Assembly (NCBI RefSeq): GCF_900112025.1
Contig: NZ_FOKL01000009.1
Location: forward strand, 62,001 to 126,000
Direction of reading: 5' to 3'
Source: Janthinobacterium sp. 344
GTDB lineage: Bacteria; Pseudomonadota; Gammaproteobacteria; Burkholderiales; Burkholderiaceae_D
DNA length: 64,000 nucleotides
A model generated the notes under the pieces. The model did no database searches. It saw only the letters and a program-made list of their open reading frames with translations, and was not told the origin of the DNA. Positions 8,957 to 16,477 of this stretch are shown here, piece after piece; position 1 is the first letter of the stretch; each line of letters begins with the position of its first letter. A program made the position numbers and the translations under genes.

Positions 8957-9259
8957 TTAGCACCCCCAATAAAAACTGCATTGATCCATTTTCTGCCTGT
9001 ACTCATCTTTCCAATTGCGCGCATAACATAACAATCCCACAACATCTTGCCATAGATCCCGGTAAAAATCTTGCCCCCGGATTTCAGCGGGACGGCGCAG
9101 GCGGCCTCAGGAATAAATTTCTCTTTGGCACCTTCCTGACGTTAGCTTAATACAGTCCGCCAGTGGAAAACAGGTTTTTCTGGCCCGTGCCCTGTTAAAC
9201 ACAGGCAACAGCAGAGTCAAAACAGACACTCTTGCCATGCTGGTAAAACACAACAGGAT
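8957..9259. other. Intergenic region, no gene seen
   Basis: This 303-bp stretch is more AT-rich than the flanking genes. It should hold the promoter of the large GGDEF-EAL gene on the minus strand and the 3' end of the lipase transcript. I see no clear promoter boxes, hairpin or small gene. Confidence 0.5.
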
Positions 9260-10216
9260 TCAGACAAAATGGGGAGCGGATGGGGGCTGGCAGACTTCGT
9301 TCTTGATAGTAATTTCTGCCAGCAGCTGACGCAGTACGCGCGCATCGCTGGCCAGCGCCACGTGGCCGATGCCGCCGAAGGCGATATTGCGCGCGCCGGG
9401 CAGGCAGGCGGAAGCCTGCGGCGCGACGATATTGTCGTGATGCGAATAGAGCGAGGTGATCAAGGCGCGCGCCGCAGGCGTCTCGCCGGCGGCCAGCCGC
9501 GCCAGCCAGGCACTGGGGGCATCGCCGATGCGGCTCATCTGCCGCGCATTCGTCCCCGCCGCCAGGCTGGCCAGCGCCGTGCCGTGGTGCGGCGTGCCGA
9601 TGGTAATGATCTTCGCCACGCGGGCGGCGCCATGCCGGCGCAGCCAGGCGCGCGCCACCAGGCCGCCCATGCTGTGCGCGACGATGATGGCGCGCCCGCT
9701 GCCCGTGCGGGAGCACAGCCGCGCGAGCGCCTGCTCCACCTGCGGCACCACATCGTCGATGCTGGCGCCGATCGGCTCCAGGTCGACGGCATCGTGCGCG
9801 ATGCCGGCCCGCGCCAGCAGCCGGCTCAGCTTTGTCCAATAGCCGCGGTTGCACACATAGCCGTGCACCAGCAGCACCGGCAGCCCCTGGCCGGTGACGG
9901 CGTCGGCCGCATGCAGGCGCGGGCGCAGCATGTCCCACGACGAGGCCCACAGGGTGGCGCGCAGTTCGCCGAAAAACAGGCGCGCGGCGCCCATCGCACC
10001 GAGCCGGTACCCGGGCGGCACGGGGCTGCCAACACGCCGGCTCTGCCAGAAATTGCGCGCCACGACCAGCGCGCGCGCGGCCAGCAGCATGGCGAGTCCC
10101 AGCAGCAGTGCCACGGCTGGCGAGGCGATGCCCCACGCATGCATGGCCAGCCAGGCAACTGCCAGCACGGCCAGCACCTGCAGCAGCATCAGCCACCTGA
10201 GGATGCGCGCGATCAT
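9260..10216 (-). CDS. Membrane-anchored alpha/beta hydrolase (lipase-like)
   Basis: The protein has 318 residues. Two hydrophobic segments at about residues 8-55 suggest an N-terminal membrane anchor. The nucleophile elbow is AHSMGG near residue 163, a lipase-type GxSxG variant with Ala at the first position, preceded by the oxyanion strand VLLVHGYVCN. The pattern fits triacylglycerol-lipase or PGAP1-like hydrolases. Its ATG overlaps the stop of the upstream GMC oxidoreductase by 4 bp, so the two are translationally coupled. The substrate is unknown; long-chain esters are likely from family. Confidence 0.85.
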   Translation of the reverse strand: MIARILRWLMLLQVLAVLAVAWLAMHAWGIASPAVALLLGLAMLLAARALVVARNFWQSRRVGSPVPPGYRLGAMGAARLFFGELRATLWASSWDMLRPRLHAADAVTGQGLPVLLVHGYVCNRGYWTKLSRLLARAGIAHDAVDLEPIGASIDDVVPQVEQALARLCSRTGSGRAIIVAHSMGGLVARAWLRRHGAARVAKIITIGTPHHGTALASLAAGTNARQMSRIGDAPSAWLARLAAGETPAARALITSLYSHHDNIVAPQASACLPGARNIAFGGIGHVALASDARVLRQLLAEITIKNEVCQPPSAPHFV

Positions 10217-11853
10217 GTCGTGGCCGAGGCGGGTATCGGGACGGGCGCCGGCTTGCCCGTCAATTCCCGCGCCAGGCCGCTGGCCAGGCGCGCCGCCAGC
10301 GCATAGATCGTCAGCTGCGGATTGGCGCCGATCGAGGTGGGAAACAGCGAACCGTCATGCACGGACAGGTTGCGCAGGCCGTGATAGCGGCCGTCGCCCC
10401 CCGTCACGCCCAGGCGCGCATCGTCCGACATGGCGCAGCCGCCCATCACGTGGGCCGACACCACGCGCGCCAGCAGCGGCTGCAGCGGCAGCTCGCCGAT
10501 GGCCTGCTTCGCCTGCGCCCAGCTGGTGTAGTGGCGGGCCAGCTCGTGCACGGGATACACGCTCTTCGCCCCGGCGGCGAACTGGATCTCCGCCATCGAC
10601 AGCAGCGCGCGCCGCACGCCATCCCAGAGGTAGGGCGTGAGCGGATAATCGAGCACGGGCGCCCCGAAGCTGTCGATGGAGACCGCGCCGCCCGCCGAGT
10701 CATGGTGAAAACCGTCGCGCAGCAGGGCCAGCAAGGCATGCGCATGGGGGAATTCGCGCATGGTGCGCGCGTGCTCGTCGCCGAAGCCGCCCATGGTGGT
10801 GGCCATCAGCAGCGGATGCAGCGGTGGCGCCTCGAGCTTGTAGCCGATGGGACCATCGATGGGCGCCACATGCAGGAAATGGTCGGAATACACCGTCTGC
10901 GGCGCGCCCGCATAGGCGTCGACGCGCTGTTCGAACAGACCGGCCGACACCACCGTCGGATGCAGAAAGGTGCGCCGGCCCAGCAAGCCGTGCGGATCGG
11001 GCGCACTGGAGCGCAGCAGCAGCGCCGGCGAGTTGATGGCGCCGCCGGCCAGCACGAAGTGTTTGGCGCGCAAGGTGAGGCGCACGCCCGTCGGCGCCTG
11101 CCCGGCAGCATCCAGCGCCGTCACCTGCAGGCTGTCGATGCGCTCGCCCTTGAAAGTAAAGCGCTCGGCGCGCGCATGCACGAGCAGGCCGGCGCCCAGC
11201 GCCAGCGCCGACGGGATCGTCGTCACCAGCATCGACTGCTTGGCGTTCGTCGGGCAGCCCATGCCGCAGTAGCCGAGGTTCCAGCAGCCGTTCACATTGC
11301 GCCGGATGGCGGCCGTGGGGATGCCCAGCGCGGTGGCGCCACGGCGCAACAAGTCGTTGTTTTCGTTGGGCGGCGCGGCCCAGTCGCTGACGTGCAGCCG
11401 ATGCTCCATCATGGCGAACCACGGCGCCATGGCATCCACCGAATAGCCGCTCAAGCCGAAATGCCGCTGCCAGTAATCGAGCGTGCCGGGCGGCGTGCGA
11501 AAACTCGACGTCCAGTTGACGGTGGTCGAACCGCCCACGGTGCGCCCCTGCAAAATATTGATGGCCTTGTCGCGCGTCTTGCGCGCCGCCGATTCCTGGT
11601 ACAGCGCGGGATAGGCGTCGGCCTCGCGCATCTTGAAGTCCTTGGAGGATTTCAGGCCGCCCTCTTCGACGATCAGCATCTTCAGGCCGGCCAGCGCGAG
11701 GATTTCCGCCGTCACGCCGCCACCGGCGCCGCTGCCGATGACGACCACGTCCGCCTCCAGCGTGCGGTCGGTGCTCAGGGTGCTGGCGTCGGTGACGTGC
11801 CAGCCGCTGGCCACGCCATTGGCGACGGGATCGGGTATGGGGGATGTGCTCAT
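10213..11853 (-). CDS. GMC-family FAD-dependent oxidoreductase
   Basis: This 546-residue flavoenzyme has an N-terminal dinucleotide-binding motif VVIGSGAGGG near residue 36, the GMC signature region around GRTVGGSTTVNW, and the C-terminal catalytic segment AHVMGGCAM with NPQLTIYA. GMC enzymes oxidise alcohols, sterols or sugars. The Cys-rich segment CWNLGYCGMGC near residue 195 is seen in membrane-linked alcohol dehydrogenases of this kind. It has no signal peptide of its own; the preceding gene encodes a Tat-exported small protein that could serve as its partner. Its start lies 7 bp after that gene. Confidence 0.9.
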   Translation of the reverse strand: MSTSPIPDPVANGVASGWHVTDASTLSTDRTLEADVVVIGSGAGGGVTAEILALAGLKMLIVEEGGLKSSKDFKMREADAYPALYQESAARKTRDKAINILQGRTVGGSTTVNWTSSFRTPPGTLDYWQRHFGLSGYSVDAMAPWFAMMEHRLHVSDWAAPPNENNDLLRRGATALGIPTAAIRRNVNGCWNLGYCGMGCPTNAKQSMLVTTIPSALALGAGLLVHARAERFTFKGERIDSLQVTALDAAGQAPTGVRLTLRAKHFVLAGGAINSPALLLRSSAPDPHGLLGRRTFLHPTVVSAGLFEQRVDAYAGAPQTVYSDHFLHVAPIDGPIGYKLEAPPLHPLLMATTMGGFGDEHARTMREFPHAHALLALLRDGFHHDSAGGAVSIDSFGAPVLDYPLTPYLWDGVRRALLSMAEIQFAAGAKSVYPVHELARHYTSWAQAKQAIGELPLQPLLARVVSAHVMGGCAMSDDARLGVTGGDGRYHGLRNLSVHDGSLFPTSIGANPQLTIYALAARLASGLARELTGKPAPVPIPASATT

Positions 11854-11860
11854 GGGTGCC

Positions 11861-12388
11861 TTATGCGCTCAGTTCGGGCAGCGGTCCCGGATAGCCGATG
11901 GCGGCCCAGTGGGCGGCATCGGCGTACCAGGCGCCGAGGATCAAATCGTGCAGGGCCAGGTAGGCCGTCTGCAGGGTGGCCAGGCGGTGCGTGCGCCACG
12001 CCTGCAGAAAGGCGGCCACCTGGGCCGGCTCGGCGTCGGGCCAGCCACCCTGCACGCCGGCGACGAAGCGCCGCGCGGGCGCCAGCGCCAGCAAGCCGAA
12101 CAGATCCTGCACTTCCTGCTGCGCCGCCAATGGCAAGCCGCGAATGGCCGTGTCCACGCCGGCGATGGCGCCGTCCAGCGCCGTGGTCCGCGCGGGCGCC
12201 TGCGCCGGCAGCGCGTCGCCCAGCATGGCCGGCACGATGGCCGCCAGCGCCGCGCGCGCCCCGCCATCGAGCACGAAACGCCCCGGCGGCGCCGGTCCGC
12301 GCACCAGCCGGTACGCGGCGCCGCCGGCCGCCAGCGCGCAGGCGCCGAGCACGCCCAGTTTCAGAAACGATCTGCGTCGCATCGACAT
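11861..12388 (-). CDS. Tat-signal small subunit-like protein, GMC partner
   Basis: The 175-residue product begins with a twin-arginine signal (RRRSFLK, then a hydrophobic stretch LGVLGACALAAGGAA), so it should be exported folded. The mature part is helical and resembles the gluconate 2-dehydrogenase subunit 3 family, known as small partners of membrane GMC dehydrogenases. The start at 12388 is preceded by AAGGGGGAC; a second in-frame ATG two codons later is possible. It lies directly upstream of the GMC oxidoreductase. The subunit role is inferred from this pairing; I see no heme motif CxxCH. Confidence 0.75.
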   Translation of the reverse strand: MSMRRRSFLKLGVLGACALAAGGAAYRLVRGPAPPGRFVLDGGARAALAAIVPAMLGDALPAQAPARTTALDGAIAGVDTAIRGLPLAAQQEVQDLFGLLALAPARRFVAGVQGGWPDAEPAQVAAFLQAWRTHRLATLQTAYLALHDLILGAWYADAAHWAAIGYPGPLPELSA

Positions 12389-12459
12389 GTCCCCCTTGTT
12401 GTCTACGGCCTTTTGCCGGCCAGTGTACGCCAAAGGGCACTGCCGTCCGCGCGCGAAAA

Positions 12460-13665
12460 CTAGAGCGGCGCGTCTAGTTTTCTTGACGAAAACCACAGCA
12501 GCGGCATGGCCAGCAGCGCCGCCAGCGCACCACCGATGGCGATGCTGGGCAGGCCGAAACTGACGATCAAGGCCGCGCCCAGGGCGCCGCCGGCCGCCGT
12601 GCCCGCGTTGAAGGCGGCGATATTGAGGCCCGCCGCCACGGCGTCGCTGCCGGGGCAGTGCCGCTGCGCCAGGGCTAGCTGCCGCATGGTCGACAGGGTG
12701 ACGAGGGCAAAGAACAGCAGCCCCAGGCTGCCGCACAGGACCAGCAGGGCCACGGGCTGGGTGCGCAGCAGATAAAAGCCCGCCAGGTTGCACGCCAGCG
12801 CCGCCAGGGCCAGCAAGATGGAACGCGGCGCGTCGGGCCGGTCGGCGCACCAGCCGCCCAGCAGGTTGCCGCCGATGGCGCATACGCCAAAGCACAGCAT
12901 GGCGGCACCGAGCCAGCCCGCGGCGAGTCCGCCCAGCTGCAGCAGGAAGGGCGAGATATACGTGAAAAAGCTGAAGGTGGCGACGCTGACCAGCGCCGCC
13001 ACGCAGGCCGCCAGCAGCAAGGCTGGCTGCACGATGGCGCGCAGGCTGGCCAGCGGCGACGCCGGCGCGGCCGTCTGGCGCAGCGATGGCATGGCCCATA
13101 GCAGGCCGGCGCCGCCGCACAGGGCCAGCGCGCCGATGGCGGCAAACACCCAGCGCCACGAGGAAAGCGCGCCCAGCCAGGTCCCCAGCGGCACGCCGCC
13201 GGCCAGCGCCAGCGTCAGGCCCAGCCAGACGATGGCCAACGCCCTGCCCGCACGGCCTGGCTCGACCAGGCTGGTGGCCGCATGCGAGGCGATGGCCATG
13301 AACACGCCATGCGCCAGGCCGACGACGAGGCGCACGCCCAGCAGCGCGCCCAGCGAGGGCGCTTGCGCCATGGCGGCGCTGCCGGCCGCCAGCACCAGCA
13401 TGGTGGCCACCAGCACCTGGCGCGTGGGCCAGCGCGCCAGCAGGGCCGTCAATACGGGGGCGCCGATGGCGGCCCCCAGCGCGTACGCGGCGATGGCGCC
13501 GCCGGCCGCCGCCACGCTGGCGTGCAGGTCGCGCGCCATGGGCGACAACAGGCCGGCGGCGATGAATTCGGACAGGCCGAAGGCAAAGCTGCACAGCGAC
13601 AGCAGATAAATGGCGACCGGCAGCGCGGCGGGCGCCGGCGCGGCGCGCGATGAAACGATGGACAT
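12460..13665 (-). CDS. MFS transporter, DHA1-like efflux permease
   Basis: The 401-residue protein has about twelve hydrophobic segments with a central loop near residue 195-205. The N-terminal half carries features of drug:H+ antiporter-1 permeases: GLSEFIAAGLLSPMARDL in helix 1, LTALLARWPTRQVL between helices 2 and 3, and GVRLVVGLAHGVF in helix 4. It is an inner-membrane exporter of unknown substrate. The LysR gene lies upstream on the same strand, 89 bp away, and could control it. Confidence 0.88.
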   Translation of the reverse strand: MSIVSSRAAPAPAALPVAIYLLSLCSFAFGLSEFIAAGLLSPMARDLHASVAAAGGAIAAYALGAAIGAPVLTALLARWPTRQVLVATMLVLAAGSAAMAQAPSLGALLGVRLVVGLAHGVFMAIASHAATSLVEPGRAGRALAIVWLGLTLALAGGVPLGTWLGALSSWRWVFAAIGALALCGGAGLLWAMPSLRQTAAPASPLASLRAIVQPALLLAACVAALVSVATFSFFTYISPFLLQLGGLAAGWLGAAMLCFGVCAIGGNLLGGWCADRPDAPRSILLALAALACNLAGFYLLRTQPVALLVLCGSLGLLFFALVTLSTMRQLALAQRHCPGSDAVAAGLNIAAFNAGTAAGGALGAALIVSFGLPSIAIGGALAALLAMPLLWFSSRKLDAPL

Positions 13666-13737
13666 GGCAGTTCCTGACGATAAACCGCCATGCTGGCCCC
13701 TGTGCCACCATCTGTAAAATATCTTATTTATCTTGGA

Positions 13738-13758
13738 ATGAGACGTTCAACATCTCAT
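13738..13758. promoter_or_regulatory. Inverted repeat upstream of the MFS gene
   Basis: ATGAGA-N9-TCTCAT is a perfect 6-bp inverted repeat that overlaps the LysR stop codon, 73 bp upstream of the MFS start. Its size and layout would suit a LysR-type binding site, but no functional evidence exists in the sequence. Confidence 0.35.
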
Positions 13759-14657
13759 TCGGAGGAAGACTGCCGCAATTGTGCCAGCAGCCGATCGCGC
13801 ACGGGAGAATCGCGCCGCGGGTCCCAGGCCATGTACAGGTCGAGCTGGCGCAGCGACTCGGGCGCGCTGCTTGCCAGCGGCAGCATGACGACGCCGGCCG
13901 GCATGGATGCCGCCAGGCTGGCCGGCAGCAGGGCCACGCCAAAGCCGGCCGCCACCAGTCCCAGCACCGTTTGCAGGCGGCGCGCCTGCTGCGCCACGTG
14001 CGGCACGAAGCCCGCATGCAGGCACAGGCTGGCCAGTTGGTCATGGAACCCCTGGCCCAGCTCGCGCGGCGAGGCGACGAAATCATCGTGGGCCAGGTCC
14101 GCCAGGTCCACGGTCGCCTGGCCCGCGCAGCGGTGGCCCGACGGCAGCGCGATCACGATGTCTTCGCCGGACAGGCGCTCGAAACGCAAGCCCGGCGTGC
14201 CGCGCCCCGGCGCGCGCAGCAGGGCGATATCGACCTCGCCCCGCTCCAGCCATTCGACCTGCTGCTGCGTCGACGCTTCGCGCAAGGTGAACTGCACGGC
14301 GGGCGAGGCGGCGCGCAAGGCGCGCAAGGCGTTCAAGACGTGGGCGTACGGCGTGATGTGGATGAAACTGAGGCGCAAATGCCCCTCGATGCCCTGCGCC
14401 ACCCGGCGCGCGGCGGCCACGCCCTCTTCCAGGCTGGCCAGCAACTGGCGCGCCGTGGCGAGAAACGCCGTACCGGCCGGCGTCAGGCTGACCTTGCGGT
14501 TGGTGCGTTCGAAAACAGGGTAGCCCAGCGCTTCTTCCAGCCGCAGGATCGCCTGCGACAGCGGCGGCTGCGCCATGTGCAGCCGTTCGGCCGCGCGGCG
14601 GAAATTGAGTTCCTCGGCGACGGCGATGAACTGGCGCAGCAGCCGCGTCTCGATCAT
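13755..14657 (-). CDS. LysR family transcriptional regulator
   Basis: The 300-residue regulator has the classic N-terminal winged helix (LLRQFIAVAEELNFRRAAE, then LHMAQPPLSQAILRLEEALG) at residues 5-60 and a periplasmic-binding-like effector domain from about 90 to 290. The ATG overlaps the trmJ stop codon (ATGA), so it is probably translated from the trmJ transcript. The downstream MFS gene is the natural target candidate. The layout is unusual because LysR genes are more often divergent from their target. Confidence 0.92.
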   Translation of the reverse strand: MIETRLLRQFIAVAEELNFRRAAERLHMAQPPLSQAILRLEEALGYPVFERTNRKVSLTPAGTAFLATARQLLASLEEGVAAARRVAQGIEGHLRLSFIHITPYAHVLNALRALRAASPAVQFTLREASTQQQVEWLERGEVDIALLRAPGRGTPGLRFERLSGEDIVIALPSGHRCAGQATVDLADLAHDDFVASPRELGQGFHDQLASLCLHAGFVPHVAQQARRLQTVLGLVAAGFGVALLPASLAASMPAGVVMLPLASSAPESLRQLDLYMAWDPRRDSPVRDRLLAQLRQSSSE

Positions 14658-15427
14658 GGGCCTTTTTTGGCGACCGCCAGGATATGCCGCGCGATGCCGC
14701 GCAGGATATTGACTTCTTCCGTCTCCAGCCCCGTGCGCGAAAACAGGCGTTTCAAGCGGGGCATGAGCTTTTTCGGGTTGTCGGCATCGAGGAAATCGAT
14801 GGCCACCAGTGCCTGCTCCAGATGCGCGTACATGCCGTCGACCTGCGCCAGGCTGGCCGCGTCGCCATGGAAGCCGACGGGACTGGCCGCCGGCGCTCCG
14901 CCTTCCTTCTCCAGGGCGGCCATCCGGCACTCATAGGCGACGACCTGCGCCGCCTGCGACAGGTTCAGCGAAGAATAGGCGGGATTGGCAGGAATGTTGA
15001 TCAGCACATTGCACTGCTCGACGATCTCGTTGGGCAAGCCGAAGCGCTCGTTGCCGAAGATGACGGCGGCGTGCAGGTCGTCGCCGGCCGCCAGCTGGCC
15101 GGCGATGGCGCGCGGGGTGGTGACGGGCGGCGAGAATTCGCGCAGACGGGCCGACACGGCCGCCGCATAGTTGCACCCTTCGAGCGCCTCGGCGATCGAG
15201 CCGACGATGCGCGCGCCGGACAGGATATCCTGCGCGCCGCTGGCGAAGGCCACCGCTTCCGGGTCCGTCAAGGCATCGGGAAAACGGGGGTTGACCAGCA
15301 CCAGATCGGAAAAACCCATCGTCTTCATGGCGCGCGCGACGGCGCCAATGTTGCCAGAGCGACTAGTTTCGACAAGAATAAATCGCAGGCGTGTGAAAAG
15401 AGACGTGTTGATTTCGGGCAGATTCAT
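14654..15427 (-). CDS. trmJ: tRNA (Cm32/Um32) 2'-O-methyltransferase TrmJ
   Basis: This 257-residue SpoU-family (SPOUT) enzyme has all three family motifs: ETSRSGNIGAVARA near residue 19, IFGNERFGLPN near 130, and NPAYSSLNLSQAAQVVAYE near 155, which form the trefoil knot and S-adenosylmethionine pocket. TrmJ methylates the ribose of residue 32 in the anticodon loop of several tRNAs. It is divergent from suhB across 186 bp and overlaps the LysR gene by 4 bp. The suhB-trmJ adjacency is a familiar arrangement in proteobacteria. Confidence 0.93.
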   Translation of the reverse strand: MNLPEINTSLFTRLRFILVETSRSGNIGAVARAMKTMGFSDLVLVNPRFPDALTDPEAVAFASGAQDILSGARIVGSIAEALEGCNYAAAVSARLREFSPPVTTPRAIAGQLAAGDDLHAAVIFGNERFGLPNEIVEQCNVLINIPANPAYSSLNLSQAAQVVAYECRMAALEKEGGAPAASPVGFHGDAASLAQVDGMYAHLEQALVAIDFLDADNPKKLMPRLKRLFSRTGLETEEVNILRGIARHILAVAKKGP

Positions 15428-15613
15428 TTAAAATAGCGCTATTGCGCGGTATCGATACAGGAAATTTCGGGAAACGGAGTCACACAACGCTGACTCCAGG
15501 CCGGGATTTTAACCACTTCGGCACCGCTCCGCTCTTTAATTCATTCTTGCACTCTATCGTACCGGCGCCGCAAGGCGGCCATGGGCGGTCGCGTGCTTTT
15601 AACGGAAGCTCAC

Positions 15614-16402
15614 ATGCACCCAATGCTCAATACGGCGATCAAAGCCGCCCGCCGCGGCGCCGCCGTCATCAACCGCGCCTCTTTTGACCTCGACCGCGTC
15701 GTCGTCACGGAAAAACAACATAACGATTTCGTCACCGACGTCGACCAGGCGGCCGAACAAGCCATCATCGAGGTGCTGTCCAAAGCCTACCCGGACCACG
15801 CGTTCCTGGCAGAGGAATCGGGCGCTTCCGCCAACTCGCACGACGAGAATGAATATCAGTGGATCATCGACCCGATCGATGGCACCACCAACTTTATCCA
15901 CGGCTTCCCGCAATACTGCATCTCGATCGCCCTCGCGCATCGCGGCATCGTCACGCAAGCCGTCATCTACGACCCGGTCCGCAACGACCTGTTCACGGCC
16001 ACCAAGGGCGCCGGCGCCTACCTGAACGAAAAACGCATCCGCGTCACCAAGCTCGATCGCATCTCGAACGCCATGCTGGGCACCGGCCACGGCGCCGGCC
16101 CGCGCGCGCTCGATGAATATCTGAAAATGTACCAGATCATGGCCGAACGCAGCCAGGGCGTGCGCAATGCCGGTTCGGCCGCGCTGGACCTGGCCTACGT
16201 CGCCTGCGGCCGCCTGGACGGCTTCTACGAAAAAGGCCTGAAGCCCTGGGACATCGCCGCCGGCGCCCTGATGATCACGGAATCGGGCGGCATCGTCGGT
16301 GAATTTTCCGGCGAATCGGACTACCTGTACAAGGGCGACGTCATCGCCGCCAGCCCGAAGATCTTTGGCCAGATGATCACCCTGCTGACGCCATTCGCCT
16401 GA
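15614..16402 (+). CDS. suhB: Inositol-1-monophosphatase SuhB
   Basis: The 262-residue protein has the metal-binding motifs of inositol monophosphatases: EESG near residue 67, DPIDGTTNF near 85, and KPWDIAAG near 213. SuhB hydrolyses inositol 1-phosphate and, in E. coli, also acts in rRNA antitermination complexes and RNA maturation. The start at 15614 follows GGAAG; an upstream in-frame ATG at 15581 lacks family sequence. A bidirectional terminator follows 20 bp after the stop. Confidence 0.93.
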   Translation: MHPMLNTAIKAARRGAAVINRASFDLDRVVVTEKQHNDFVTDVDQAAEQAIIEVLSKAYPDHAFLAEESGASANSHDENEYQWIIDPIDGTTNFIHGFPQYCISIALAHRGIVTQAVIYDPVRNDLFTATKGAGAYLNEKRIRVTKLDRISNAMLGTGHGAGPRALDEYLKMYQIMAERSQGVRNAGSAALDLAYVACGRLDGFYEKGLKPWDIAAGALMITESGGIVGEFSGESDYLYKGDVIAASPKIFGQMITLLTPFA

Positions 16403-16421
16403 TCGCCAGGCGCTGTGATGT

Positions 16422-16462
16422 AAAAAAAGCTGCCGGAGAACACTCCGGCAGCTTTTTTTTTG
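16422..16462. terminator. Bidirectional terminator
   Basis: An 11-bp stem (AGCTGCCGGAG and complement) with loop AACA is flanked by A7 on one side and T9 on the other. It serves the converging suhB and Ig-like lipoprotein genes. Confidence 0.92.
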
Positions 16463-16477
16463 TCCGCTTGTCTCGGA

